A model generated the notes under the pieces. The model ran no database searches, was not told the DNA's origin, and saw only the letters and a list, made by a program, of their open reading frames with translations. From contig NZ_FOVJ01000004.1 of assembly GCF_900115125.1 (NCBI RefSeq), positions 1-64,000 of the forward strand: DNA of 64,000 nt, given 5' to 3'. The DNA comes from Nitrosospira briensis (GTDB lineage Bacteria; Pseudomonadota; Gammaproteobacteria; Burkholderiales; Nitrosomonadaceae). A program made the translations under genes and the position numbers. Below are positions 35,285 through 45,380 of this stretch, one piece after another. Position 1 is the stretch's first letter; the number at the start of each line of letters is the position of its first letter.

Positions 35285-38200
35285 GCCACAACGTCTTCGC
35301 CAATAACATGGAGATCTCGAGCAAGGCGTCGAGCGGGAAAACTATCTGCAATACGCCCGATGTGTGTTTCACGCCGCCGCTGACACCGGCCACGCCGCCA
35401 GGCGTGCCGATTCCCTATCCGAATACCGGCATGGCTTCGGATACCACCGAAGGGTCGACGACGGTAAAAATCTCGAATCAGGAGGTAATGCTCAAGAATA
35501 AATCCCACTTCAGCAAGAGCTCGGGCGACGAAGCTGGCTCCGCTCCGAAGAAGGGAGTGGTGACGAGCAAGAATATGGGCAAGGTGTATTTTAACGCTTG
35601 GTCAATGGACGTGAAGTTCGAGGGTGAAAACGTTCCCAGAAATCTTGACATCACGACCAACAACCACATGTCGAAGATGCCGGGCAATACGCCGCCAATG
35701 CCTCACGTATCGAGCATAGCCATGGGAATGGGCGCACCTAAGTGCGAAGCCTGCGCGGCAGCCGCGCAGGCAGGCAATCCGGTGAATCCATTGCGCGGTA
35801 ACAAGTTGCTGGACGGTCCCGGTGACCTCGATTTTGTGCTCGAAGGACCGCTGGACCTCGTATGGCAACGGGTCTATATGTCCAATTTGGCCCGGGTCGG
35901 GATCTTCGGTCAGGGCTGGGTAACGCCAGTGGAGATGCACTTGATCCTCGACCGGAGACACGTGGTCTTCGTAGACCGGGAGGGCCGTTCGATTCCGTTT
36001 CCCTCCATGGAGGTTGGGGAGACTTACTTCCACCGTCAGGACATGTGCACGCTGGCGCGGGTAGCCTCGGACACCTATCAGCTAGAGCAGTCTGACAGTC
36101 TTGTGCTGACCTTCACTGTCCTGCCACAGCACAATGATGCGCCACGAGTGTTGCCACTGACGCGAATGTCCGACTCGAACGAAAACGCGATTTCTCTTAT
36201 ATGGGACGCGCAAGGTGCGCTCCAGCGCATCGACGGTTCAGGCGAAGACGCGCTGCTCTTTGAGTGGAAGCTCGAACGCTTGTCCCGCGTCCTCAAGATC
36301 CGCAAAGAAGCAGGCTCGTCAGCCCGCGGAACCGCGCAGACGGATACCTCGCCCTGCGTCGTTGCCGTATACGAATACACCGACGGTGATCTGGTGGCCG
36401 TCACCACAAGGGGCGGCCGACGGACGCGGGAGTTCAACTGGACAAACCACATCATGGTGCGGCATACCCAGCCGGGCGGGTTGGTGTGCTTCTACGAATG
36501 GACGCAATACACTCCGGAAGGGAAGGTGCTGAGGTCGTGGACGAACACTGGGAGGGAACAGCGCTTCGATTATCAACAGCAAGAAACGATCGTCACCGAC
36601 CAAGATGGCGTCGTGGAAATATATAGTGCCGACCCCGACGGTCACTGGATAGGCTACGTCGATGGCAAGGGCGGTCATTTCCGCCGAGTGCTTGACGCCG
36701 ATGGTCACCTAATCGGCACGGTTGCACCGAGCGGTACCGCCACCCGCACTGAGCTCAACGAGCGCGGTTTGCCTGTCCGTTCCTGGGACGAAGCTGGCAA
36801 AGTCACTCAGACCGAATGGCATCCGATTCAGTTCCTTCCTACGGCGGAGATTGACCCTCTGGGGCGGACGGAGCGCTTTTCGTACGATGACCGCGGAAAC
36901 CTGATTACGCACATGCTCGGCGATGGTACCGTGACACAATACAAGTATAACGATCGGGGCCTTGTGGTTGCGATTACGGACGCCCTCGGTAAGCGACAGT
37001 TGTTTGAGTACGACCAGACGGGCCGCGTTGTGCAGGAGACGGACTGCACCGGCAGCACTCAGCGCTACGAGTACGATGAGCACGGACAAATGATCTTGCA
37101 GATTGATGCCCTCGGCAACACGACATGTTATGCATACTCGCCGGAGGGCGACCTTATTGCCGTGACCAGCCCGGACGGTGCCACTACCCGCAACGAGTAC
37201 GACAGCTTGGGCCGGCTGACCTGCGAAGTGGAACCCATGGGAGGCCGTACTACCTACCAACTGCGCCCCGACGGAATGTTGGCGGCGACTATTGAGCCAA
37301 ACGGCCAAAATACCCGATACACGCGAGACAGTACCGGTCAACTGCTCCAGATTGAGAACCCCAACGGGGCCATCTATTCCTTCGAATACGACCGGGTTGG
37401 TTCCATCGTTCGCATGAAGACCTTTGAAGGCGTCGAGCACTCCTTTGGGTATTCGGTAGATGATATCCTTGAATGGTCCGAAGAGAGAGCTCGTACCGGC
37501 GAGATCATCCGCACTACTTACAGCTACGATCCGGTGGGCCGGCTGACGAGAATGGCAACCTCGGACGGTGAGTGGACGACATTCGAATACGATTCCGCTG
37601 GCCAACTCGTCGCCGGCAGTAACCGGGATTCGGTCGTTTCCTTTCAATACGATTCCGCCGGCCGCCGCCTTCGAGAGGAGCTTCGCCGGCTTGACGTTCC
37701 GCAACAGGCTAGCGCAGCGGCCATACAACGAGCAGCAAGCGGCTTTCAGTGCGCGTATGACGCCAATGGTAATGTTGTCCACACTCAGATTCCAGGCGTC
37801 ATGGAACTGGCGTTTCTGCGTTATGGCTCCGGGCACTTGCATCAGATCGCGGTGGGTAGAGTTCCGTATTGTGATATCGAGCGCGACGCTGAGCACATAC
37901 ATCGGTCCGTCACGCATAAGAAGCTAATATCAAAGTTCCGATACGACGATGCGCTGCGTTTGACGGGGATCGACACCCTTCTCGTTTCGCCCGTCGATAC
38001 CAACGGTGTCGCGGAGCCCTTGATCACCTCCAGTTTCGAATACGATCCCAATGGCGACCTCTTGGCCGTGGAACGCAACGCCCCGTGGGGCCGGGAACTC
38101 CGGCGGTTCCACTATGACGCCAGTCGGCACGTTACCGCCGAAAGCGGCCCACATACGGAGGAAAGAAGCATTTATTGGGACGGAGCCTCGAACCCGGTGA

Positions 38201-39321
38201 ACGCTCCTGGAGATAAGGTAACGGACAACATGGTTCGTTTGTTCGGGTCCCTGTCCGCCAGCTATGATAGCTTTGGCCGCTTGAAAGAGAGAAGTTCTGC
38301 GGAAGGCCGCGTGCGTCTCGAGTGGAACTCGTTGCACCAGCTGGTAGGCGCCAGCGCACAATGGAACGGCACCGCGTCTCTCGAACAATACACCTACGAT
38401 GCATTTGGGCGCCGCATTACTAAGGTCACCAATGGCAGTGAGAAGGCGTTCCTATGGGAGGGCGAACGACTGCTGATGGAGGAGGACGACCAAGCCCGCC
38501 GCGTCTTCGTGTATCACGACGGCAGCCATGAACCCATTGGCTTTGTACTTTTGCCCGCCGTCGTCGCTGACCAAGTGAGTTCTGCGCCTGTGTATCGCTT
38601 TTTTTACCTTCACAACGAACCCTCGGGCTCGCCGTTTGCGTTGACCGACGAATATGGGACGGTGCTCTGGCACGCCCGGCTTGGTGCTTTTGGCCCTGTC
38701 GCGGACGGGGAAACAGACCCAGATGCACAAGGAGAGGGCGGAGGCATTGCCGACGGCTCCCAACTTGGCTATCAGCCGTTGCGCCTGCAAGGCCAGTACT
38801 TCGATTTGGCGACCGGGCTCTGCTACAACCGATTTCGCTATTACGACTTGCTCATCGGCCGCTTCATCAGCCCCGATCCGATCGGACTGCTCGGCGGCGA
38901 GAACTTCTACCGATACGCGCCGAACGTGTTTTCATGGATCGATCCGTTTGGCCTCGACGTCAACCAGAACAGGATCGATGGATCGCGTCGCGAAGCAACC
39001 GAGGCGCGTTCAATCGTCAGAAAAGGCAAAGGGCAGGTCCGAGTGCAGCGCGAATGTTATTTGAGAAAGTGCACGGGAAAGGGTGAGCGCGTAACAGACC
39101 CTCTAACAGGCGAAATGCGCCGCATAGATATCGTGGTCATCAACATCAGTAAGGGCAACGTTATGCGAACTGTCGAAGTCACGAGCAAGAATGCTCCCAA
39201 AGCAGAGCAGCTCAACAAGGAGAAGCGCATCCGAGCAGCAGGGGGGCAATGTATACGTGATCGAAAGACTGGGAAGCTCATTCGGGTTCCTCGCGTTTCG
39301 AGAGTGGTGCGCAGACGATGA
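35281..39321 (+). CDS. T6SS Rhs effector with N-terminal PAAR-like (DUF4150) domain
   Basis: 1346 residues from the GTG at 35281, which overlaps the upstream stop as GTGA. Residues 1-150 are DUF4150, a PAAR-like spike tip (NTPDVCFTPPLTPATPPGVPIPYPN). A DUF6531 segment (NPLRGNKLLDGPGDLDF) follows, then more than ten YD/RHS repeats that form a cocoon, and the core end motif (PDPIGLLGGENFYRY near residue 1198, then WIDPFGLD). The last 125 or so residues are the variable toxin: basic, with D1283, E1299 and K1303 in a RIDIVVI...VEVTSK pattern that could belong to a nuclease. The toxin class is uncertain. Confidence 0.92.
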   Translation: MSHNVFANNMEISSKASSGKTICNTPDVCFTPPLTPATPPGVPIPYPNTGMASDTTEGSTTVKISNQEVMLKNKSHFSKSSGDEAGSAPKKGVVTSKNMGKVYFNAWSMDVKFEGENVPRNLDITTNNHMSKMPGNTPPMPHVSSIAMGMGAPKCEACAAAAQAGNPVNPLRGNKLLDGPGDLDFVLEGPLDLVWQRVYMSNLARVGIFGQGWVTPVEMHLILDRRHVVFVDREGRSIPFPSMEVGETYFHRQDMCTLARVASDTYQLEQSDSLVLTFTVLPQHNDAPRVLPLTRMSDSNENAISLIWDAQGALQRIDGSGEDALLFEWKLERLSRVLKIRKEAGSSARGTAQTDTSPCVVAVYEYTDGDLVAVTTRGGRRTREFNWTNHIMVRHTQPGGLVCFYEWTQYTPEGKVLRSWTNTGREQRFDYQQQETIVTDQDGVVEIYSADPDGHWIGYVDGKGGHFRRVLDADGHLIGTVAPSGTATRTELNERGLPVRSWDEAGKVTQTEWHPIQFLPTAEIDPLGRTERFSYDDRGNLITHMLGDGTVTQYKYNDRGLVVAITDALGKRQLFEYDQTGRVVQETDCTGSTQRYEYDEHGQMILQIDALGNTTCYAYSPEGDLIAVTSPDGATTRNEYDSLGRLTCEVEPMGGRTTYQLRPDGMLAATIEPNGQNTRYTRDSTGQLLQIENPNGAIYSFEYDRVGSIVRMKTFEGVEHSFGYSVDDILEWSEERARTGEIIRTTYSYDPVGRLTRMATSDGEWTTFEYDSAGQLVAGSNRDSVVSFQYDSAGRRLREELRRLDVPQQASAAAIQRAASGFQCAYDANGNVVHTQIPGVMELAFLRYGSGHLHQIAVGRVPYCDIERDAEHIHRSVTHKKLISKFRYDDALRLTGIDTLLVSPVDTNGVAEPLITSSFEYDPNGDLLAVERNAPWGRELRRFHYDASRHVTAESGPHTEERSIYWDGASNPVNAPGDKVTDNMVRLFGSLSASYDSFGRLKERSSAEGRVRLEWNSLHQLVGASAQWNGTASLEQYTYDAFGRRITKVTNGSEKAFLWEGERLLMEEDDQARRVFVYHDGSHEPIGFVLLPAVVADQVSSAPVYRFFYLHNEPSGSPFALTDEYGTVLWHARLGAFGPVADGETDPDAQGEGGGIADGSQLGYQPLRLQGQYFDLATGLCYNRFRYYDLLIGRFISPDPIGLLGGENFYRYAPNVFSWIDPFGLDVNQNRIDGSRREATEARSIVRKGKGQVRVQRECYLRKCTGKGERVTDPLTGEMRRIDIVVINISKGNVMRTVEVTSKNAPKAEQLNKEKRIRAAGGQCIRDRKTGKLIRVPRVSRVVRRR

Positions 39322-39375
39322 GCCGTCGTATCGCTACTGGAAAATTTTCATAGCAAGTTCATAGGAGCACGCGTC

Positions 39376-39729
39376 ATGGCAAAAAAAAGTGGCGAGAAGA
39401 AGGAAGATATTGAGGATGTCGAAATTTGGAATGTTGATGAAACACTTAAGTGCTATGGCCGAGATCGCTTGTTAAGAAGTCAGGCGGAAGGCCAATTCAC
39501 CGCCATTATCAAGTTTCTCAGCGACAATGGCATGTTCAAGGAGAAGCGCCAGGCGATAGACGAAAACGGCAAGTTGCTGATCCGTCGTGTACTTGTTCGA
39601 GATCTCACAGACGAAGGATTTTCGTTCGTCAAAGCCGTACTTAAGCCATGGTTCGGATCGAAAGCCACGGCCAGGGATCCGAGTAACACGACGATTCTTG
39701 AGAAGTACCTCAAAGAAGTGCGCAAGTAG
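39376..39729 (+). CDS. Putative immunity protein for the Rhs toxin
   Basis: 117 residues, with AGGAGCACG before the ATG. Highly charged, with no signal peptide or membrane helix, so cytoplasmic, which fits a toxin acting inside the cell such as a nuclease. I do not recognise a family. Position directly after the variable Rhs C-terminus is the basis for the call. Degraded DNA starts immediately after it. Confidence 0.65.
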   Translation: MAKKSGEKKEDIEDVEIWNVDETLKCYGRDRLLRSQAEGQFTAIIKFLSDNGMFKEKRQAIDENGKLLIRRVLVRDLTDEGFSFVKAVLKPWFGSKATARDPSNTTILEKYLKEVRK

Positions 39730-39930
39730 CTTTCCCCGAAATCGATCAATGTCTCATCGTGATATGTCCAGCAGAATCGCTCATCCCTTCGGCTCGCGCT
39801 TTTGACATGCTGGTAAAGTATACGGTGATTCTAATTTCAACCGCACCACTGCTTAAATATTAGGCGGACATGAAGAGTAAGTCTGGTAGTGTGAGAAGTA
39901 CAACCATCCACACTTCAGGAGAGACCCTTC

Positions 39931-40370
39931 ATGCCCTACGTGCAGCTTATTTCAGAAGAGCGGTACGTTATATATCATCTCAAGTTGTTCAAGCTCAGCC
40001 TGCGGGAAATTGCACGCCCCCTTGGGTCGGCATCACATCACCATCAGCCGTGAGATCCAACGCAATGGAACCGTTACCTCAAGCTTGATATATTGGCGTG
40101 AACGTGCCCAGCAACGAGCGCTGCAACGTAGAAGGCGGCCACGCCACCAACGACGACGCGCTTATACCTCGCTGGTGCGCTACGTTGAGCAAGTATGCGA
40201 GCAGAAAGATCACTGGATGTCATCGCTAACCCGGCTGAAGATGGAATCCGGACAATATCAGAATGCGCGTTAGCGTTGAGACGATCTATCGCTGGGTTTA
40301 TCGCGATGCTCATCAAGGAGTGCCGCTTTTTAGTTTCCTGTGCCGCGATCACAAGAAGCGCCATTATGGA
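39931..40370 (+). pseudogene. IS30-family transposase remnant (frameshifted)
   Basis: Pieces of one transposase are spread over different frames: a helix-turn-helix start (MPYVQLISEERYVIYHLK, LSLREIARPLG) from 39931, then HHITISREIQRNG in another frame near 40026, then VSVETIYRWVYRD near 40265 and CRDHKKR near 40345. These are IS30 signatures. The DDE catalytic core is missing, so the element is dead. It runs directly into a second, unrelated transposase fragment. Confidence 0.75.
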
Positions 40371-40372
40371 AC

Positions 40373-40590
40373 AGGACGCGACCCTGTTGGAACTGGCCCG
40401 CTATGTTGTGCTCAATCGGGTAGGGGTTCGTTTGGCGCGCACTCCCAATGGCCATGGAATAGTTTATAGTGCCCCGGCGAGGCCGTTTAAGACGCCACTG
40501 TGGCTGACAGTCGACTGGCTTCTGGCCGCATTTTCTGAGCATCGTAGCAAGGCCATACCGGGGTTAAGTGCCTTAGTGAGAGTGTCGTGA
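40373..40590 (+). pseudogene. REP-associated tyrosine transposase (RAYT) fragment, 3' part
   Basis: The stretch TLLELARYVVLNRVGVRL followed by WLTVDWLLAAF matches the C-terminal part of IS200-like REP-associated transposases (usual form LLELARYVVLNPVRA). The N-terminal half with the catalytic Tyr and HUH motif is gone. A related and also broken copy lies at 42306-42840. Confidence 0.65.
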
Positions 40591-40599
40591 GAAACCGCA

Positions 40600-41731
40600 A
40601 ATGTATTGAGCAAACATATGCGAGCAGTGCTTTGCGCAGGATATGCGAGGAATGGGTAGACAATAATCCGAAAAGGAAACACAAACTGAAATAGAGGAAG
40701 GATTATTATCTATACTCAATGTTACCAGCCATGCTGGATTTGGCAAATTCAGCAAGGATCTATTAGGTGAAGCGTTTGATGTGCAACCGGTCGAAAAAGA
40801 TGCCGAGGCAACAAAAGAACGATTAGAGCCCGCTCAGGTTTAGATAAATTTCTGGACAGCGTCTAGTACGATGGCATGTTCAGTTCTGACAGATAAGTCG
40901 TGAGAGAGAGTAAAAGGTCATTAGAGAAGCAGATCTCATTCGGTTCGTGTATTTTGCTTTTGGCTTGCGCGGTGTCCCCTCCCAGCGGAACTCCGACGTT
41001 CTCGTCATCAGGAGAAAAAATTACCTAGTCCTGCTCAACTACGAATGGCGAGGCGCCACCTGAAGAACATGGGATAGGAGTGACACTGCAGAATAATGTG
41101 GAAAGCGGGCCGTTATACTTGGTCTCTGCCCGAGCAGATATCACCAAGTCTAGCATCAGTCAGCAACGGCAGTGATCACATTGCAATTCCGTTTCAACGA
41201 TGGGGGGTCGCTTCATGTGAAGCGGGATTCTAGAACTGAATACACGGAGCAGGTGGCGCAGTTCCGTTTGGTGCCGGAGAAGAAATCTACAACGATTCTC
41301 AATGCACAGAACATGTCATGTTTGGGAACCGCTGCGCATTGACAGGAAAAGGCCGAAAAGCAAGCCCGAGCCTACGATCCGAGCGTGACTGAGACCTTGT
41401 TTTATGGCGATATCTGAATTGCGGAGCAGTCTTTCGCCGCGATGCGGGTAGATGAGTCGCTGAGTTTAATGTTTCGTAGTACGTGCTGATGGAAATTTTG
41501 GGGCGATTACTAGTACCCGAGGCTATGGCAGAACAGCATGGATCGCGACTGGCCGTTAAAGCAATAGGCTTTCTCCTCGCCTATTTATTTATGATCCAAG
41601 CCGTCCGGCTGAGTGCGTAGGCATAGAGCCTGTATCAGTAGCTAAGTAAGTATGTGAGGCGCATCTTAAGGCAAGTTTGTTGCTCAATTTTTGGTGGATT
41701 TTCTACATTGGAATAATTGGGGGCACGATTT
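40600..41731. other. Degenerate non-coding interval with decayed gene pieces
   Basis: No intact gene. All frames are interrupted. A coding-like scrap at about 41173-41340 (VITLQFRFNDGG, then EQVAQFRLVPEKKST) and another just after it in the same frame (QEKAEKQARAYDPSV) suggest a former gene that has lost its reading frame; I cannot name it. Base composition is lower in GC than the flanking T6SS genes. Confidence 0.6.
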
Positions 41732-42318
41732 ATGGCTACTACTGAAGAATGGATTGAATGGTCCCGCAGCGCTGCTCGGCCATATTGGCATACCAATCAT
41801 CAACTCTTTCTTGAAGTTGCAATGCTATGTTGTCGCCACTTGCGAGACAATGGCGGATTGAGTCGCGTTCCAGAGTTGGCGAACGTTGAGCACTATTGGT
41901 TTATGCGATGGTGGTGTTTTGCCTGGGGAGGAGCCGGTGGGGATATTGTTGCCACCCCTTTGAAGCACTCTCGCCCTCTGTGGCAGAGGGGGTAGGCCGC
42001 ATCAGCTCTTACTTGAGCTCAGCCACAGCGGGCGGGGTAGCGGGCGCTTTAGCCGTTGTGTGGGATTTAATCAAACGGGTACTTTTTGCGACAGGGCACG
42101 AAGATCTTATTCCCGGAGGCGACGCGCTTGCTTCGCGCCCTTCAGCCGAGCAGCTTGAATGGGCGTGGCGTGGTTATAAAGACGCATTTTCTTTGGATGC
42201 TCCATATATGGGGGAGATGAGGTGGCGTTTTGTTATTTCCGATCTTCCTCATGGATTAGAAGTACCTCCCCCCGCACAGGTGATCAATAACCGTTTCTGC
42301 TGGGCATGCGGCAATTGA
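41732..42318 (+). pseudogene. Frameshifted hypothetical gene, truncated by a RAYT remnant
   Basis: The first frame opens at ATG 41732 (MATTEEWIEWSRSAARPYW) and stops at 41995. The next frame continues in a coding-like way from about 41960 (PFEALSPSVAEGVGRISSYL) to 42318. A single indel in the run-rich stretch near 41935-41960 would join them into about 190 residues, with a possible membrane segment around AGGVAGALAVVWDL. The 3' end runs into the transposase remnant. No family recognised. A sequencing error in the homopolymers is also possible. Confidence 0.5.
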
Positions 42319-42840
42319 ACGGAGTCTACAGCCCGCGTATTAATCGCCGGCATGGCCGGGTGGGGCATGTATTCCAGTGCGTCCATGGCCGCCGCGCGGG
42401 GCATACAGTTGACCTTGACCATGCGGGACACATGGGATTGGAGCGGCGTAAATTGCTTGCCGTTACAAGGCGATCATCGTGTAGAAGGAATCGTACCTGT
42501 TGGAACTGGCCCGCCATGTTGTCCTCTGTTCGGTCAGGGCTCGTATGGTGCGCACTCCAGAGGAATGGCTATGGAGCAATTGTCGCGTTACGGCAGGCTG
42601 TGTGAGACACTGCTCTGGTTGACGATCGACTGGCTCTTACCGCCTTTTCTGAGCATAGTGAGGCCATACGGCGTTACATCGATTTTGTGGCAAATGGAAA
42701 AAATCAACCGGGGTGTGGGAGAAATTGAAGAGCCAGATTTTTCTGGGTTCTGATGAATTTGTGGCGAGCCTGCAACGCACTCTCGGTGCGGATGCTTCTC
42801 ATCAGGAAATCCCTGCCGACCAGTGGACCAGGATTTTTCC
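42306..42840 (+). pseudogene. REP-associated transposase (RAYT) remnant, second copy
   Basis: It starts with MRQLNGVYSPRINRRHGRVGHVFQ at 42306, the typical RAYT middle region. About 85 unrelated bases interrupt it, and it resumes near 42465 with shifting frames: LLELARHVVLC-like, LCETLLWLTIDWLL, then GSDEFVASLQRTLGADASHQEIP up to about 42820. It is homologous to the 40373-40590 fragment and equally dead. It directly precedes the TIGR02270 gene, whose start may have been affected. Confidence 0.7.
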
Positions 42841-44103
42841 GTGTTAGCCAACTTTCCAAAGCCCATACCGCTCATTATCCAGCAGCACGCCGAGGAATCC
42901 GCGCATCTGCGCCACGTTCGTTCGATTCAGGTATCGGCCCCGCACGTCAAACTTCATCACCTCCGCCGTCTCGACGACCGCTTGGCGGCTCACCTCGACG
43001 GACTGGCGGTAGCGGGAGAGTACGGTTCGAACGTATGTGAGGCCGCGCTAGAGTCGCCGGGGGTCGGTGAAGTGTTTGCAGCAGCGGTGCGGGCGATCGA
43101 GGAGAAGGACAAGCGGCGACTGGACAAGCTATTTGCCCTGGTGAACGCCGTGCCGGAAGCCCAGCCGGGATTGATTTCCGCCTTTGGCTGGGTCTCGGGC
43201 CAGCATCTTCAGGGAACTTGCGCCGAGCTACTCGCCTCGATGGAACCTTTTCGACGGCAGGTGGGTATCTCCGCCTGTGTCATGCATCGCGTCGACCCGG
43301 GCATGGCACTCACGCAATCGCTTGCCCATTCCAAGCCGCAGCTCCGTGCCCGTTCCCTGAGAGCAGCGGGTGAACTGGGACGTCTCGATCTGCTTGGGGC
43401 GTGTGGAAATGCGTTGCAGGATGGAGATGAGAGCTGCCGCTTCTGGGCGGCGTGGTCTTCGGTGCTGCTAGGGAATCGGGATAAGGCGCTCGACGCTCTG
43501 CAAACCTTCGTGCTCCTGCCCAATGTGTATCAACAGCTTGCCCTGCTGGTGTTTAAACTTTTGGCGCCGCCCCAAGCCAATGAACTGCTCAAGGTCCTGG
43601 CGCGAGACCCGGCGAATATGCGCCTTCTTGTTCAAGGCGCTGGTATTGCCGGTGACCCCTACTACATGCCTTGGCTGATCAAGCAAATGGAAGACATGAA
43701 GCTTGCTCGTCTTGCTGGCGAGTCGTTCAGCCTCATCACCGGTCTCGATCTTGCCTATCTTGATCTCGAACGCAATGCTCCCGAAGGGGTGGAGTTCGGT
43801 CCGAATGACAACCCGGAAGATGAAAACGTCGCCATGGACGAAGACGATAACCTGCCCTGGCCTGACCCGGCGAAGATTCAGGCATGGTGGGAGGCCAACA
43901 AATCCCGCTTCAGAAACGGTGAGCGATACTTCATGGGAGCGCCTGTCACGCGTGAGCACTGCGGAAAAGTGTTAAAGGAGGGCTATCAGCGCCAGCGCAT
44001 CGCAGCAGCGCGATATTTGTGTCTGCTCGAACCCGGGACGCAACTATTTCCTACGAGTGCGCCGGCCTGGCGGCAGCAGCGCTGGCTATCAAAGATGAGC
44101 TGA
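42823..44103 (+). CDS. TIGR02270-family (HEAT-repeat) T6SS-associated protein
   Basis: 426 residues from GTG 42823, or 420 from GTG 42841; the family start is close to ANFPKPIPLIIQQHAEESA. Repeated helical pairs (LRARSLRAAGELGRLDLL, SCRFWAAWSSVLLG) give a HEAT/armadillo-like scaffold, followed by a WPDPAKIQAWWEANKSRF motif typical of the family. These proteins are encoded beside VgrG/PAAR cargo genes; their role is unknown, probably protein binding. A transposase remnant ends right at its start, so its original promoter and ribosome site may be lost. Confidence 0.8.
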   Translation: MDQDFSVLANFPKPIPLIIQQHAEESAHLRHVRSIQVSAPHVKLHHLRRLDDRLAAHLDGLAVAGEYGSNVCEAALESPGVGEVFAAAVRAIEEKDKRRLDKLFALVNAVPEAQPGLISAFGWVSGQHLQGTCAELLASMEPFRRQVGISACVMHRVDPGMALTQSLAHSKPQLRARSLRAAGELGRLDLLGACGNALQDGDESCRFWAAWSSVLLGNRDKALDALQTFVLLPNVYQQLALLVFKLLAPPQANELLKVLARDPANMRLLVQGAGIAGDPYYMPWLIKQMEDMKLARLAGESFSLITGLDLAYLDLERNAPEGVEFGPNDNPEDENVAMDEDDNLPWPDPAKIQAWWEANKSRFRNGERYFMGAPVTREHCGKVLKEGYQRQRIAAARYLCLLEPGTQLFPTSAPAWRQQRWLSKMS

Positions 44104-44660
44104 GGCAGAGCCAATCTGCAAGAGAGTTGTACCTGAAGTCTTAGGAGGCAATTGAATGCATCCTGATGATTTCGATGCACCGTTGTCCCATGAGGTGATC
44201 GCGCAGTTTGAAAACAGCTCGATAGCGCCAGCTTCCTGAAGCTTCACACGCACCGTTACTGCTTGACGCTCACATTTTACTTGGGCGTTAAATACTCCTG
44301 CGCCTCTATCTTGCCCACTACGGGAACGGCGGGAATCCGCGCTTACGGTTTACGGACCTGTGTTTCAGTGCGGCGAGCATTTGGTAAATTGCGATCAAGT
44401 CGATATTGGCAAAATCAGTTTTCATTACTCGCCCCATGAAATGGCCGAGGGTGCACAAATAACGGTTTTGTGGAAATTGCCGTCTCATCGGAGCATACTA
44501 AATCCTTTCATCTAATTCTTTCCTGCCCTGACCTATCAAGCACAGAGCTGCTTAAAGAAGCAGATGGCGACGGATCGCAACGGATTACAACTGTATGGGT
44601 GAGCGTCTACCTGGACCACTTGTCTCGACACCCAACTCATCCCGAATCGATGAGGAAACA
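44104..44660. other. Interval with gene remnants between TIGR02270 gene and effector candidate
   Basis: A 27-codon open frame at 44156 has a good ribosome site (AGGAGG) but stops early, which suggests the truncated start of a lost gene. A second open frame (44470-44706) gives EIAVSSEHTKSFHLILSC and ELLKEADGDGSQRITTVWVSVY, which looks protein-like, but it overlaps the next gene out of frame. I see no intact gene here. Confidence 0.5.
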
Positions 44661-45380
44661 ATGTGCCGGGCGCCATCAAATTTTCCAGGTCCCACGGGCA
44701 ACATGAGTATGTTGGACGCTGGGAGTTACGTTGATAGCAGCCAGGTACCGATGTCTGGAGGCGTTCCCTATGCGATTGGCCAGGCAAGCCTTGTTCGCAT
44801 TCCAATTCCCGGCACCGATGGACTGGCAATAGAGTTGCGTCCAAGGGGTTTCATTCCGTCTGGTGGATCAACCTCAACGCTCTTTTTTCAGGATAGTACT
44901 GGGAAGCGTCACCTGCGGCTTGACTATGGGTACAACGTCAAGACCAATACCATCGACTATCACTGGAACCAGAAAGGCACATACGCCAATTTTGGCGTAA
45001 CGGGCCATTCCGCCGCAGGTCGAGCTGGGCAGATTGTTTACAGCACTGCAAAATACTTTAAATACGCTGGGCGCGTACTGGGCATCGCGGGTGTTGCAAT
45101 TGACGCTGTCTCTATCGTTCAGGCAAGCAAGCCGCTAAGGCGGGCATCAGAGGTGGTAGCAGGATGGGCAGGTGCTTGGGCCGGCTGTAAGGTAATTGGA
45201 GCTGGAGGTGCGGCAATAGGTACTACCGGGTCAGTGTTTGGAATAGCGGTAGGTGGAATTGTTGGCTGCATCATTGGTGGCGCGAGTGGCTACGTGGGCG
45301 GCTCAATGCTGGCTGGAGAAGTCTACGATTGGGTTGAAGGGACGTTCTTCACTCCCCTGCCTGAAGTAGCGATGCCATGA
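44661..45380 (+). CDS. Candidate T6SS effector with glycine-zipper membrane region
   Basis: 239 residues from the ATG at 44661, chosen because GAGG lies five bases upstream; an ATG at 44595 would add 22 residues. The first half (SLVRIPIPGTDGLAIELRP, then HLRLDYGYNVKTNTIDYHWNQ) is a short beta-rich region. From about residue 150 on there are long Gly/Ala-rich helices (GWAGAWAGCKVIGAGGAAIG, then GGIVGCIIGGASGYVGGSM) and an acidic end EVYDWVEGTFF. This C-terminal form recurs in polymorphic toxins and suggests membrane insertion. The next gene overlaps by four bases, as an immunity partner would. Confidence 0.6.
   Translation: MCRAPSNFPGPTGNMSMLDAGSYVDSSQVPMSGGVPYAIGQASLVRIPIPGTDGLAIELRPRGFIPSGGSTSTLFFQDSTGKRHLRLDYGYNVKTNTIDYHWNQKGTYANFGVTGHSAAGRAGQIVYSTAKYFKYAGRVLGIAGVAIDAVSIVQASKPLRRASEVVAGWAGAWAGCKVIGAGGAAIGTTGSVFGIAVGGIVGCIIGGASGYVGGSMLAGEVYDWVEGTFFTPLPEVAMP

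Noticed and set aside
36709-37917. Minus-strand open frame of 402 codons inside the Rhs gene
   Set aside because: Shadow of the YD-repeat coding strand; no start context and no family resemblance.
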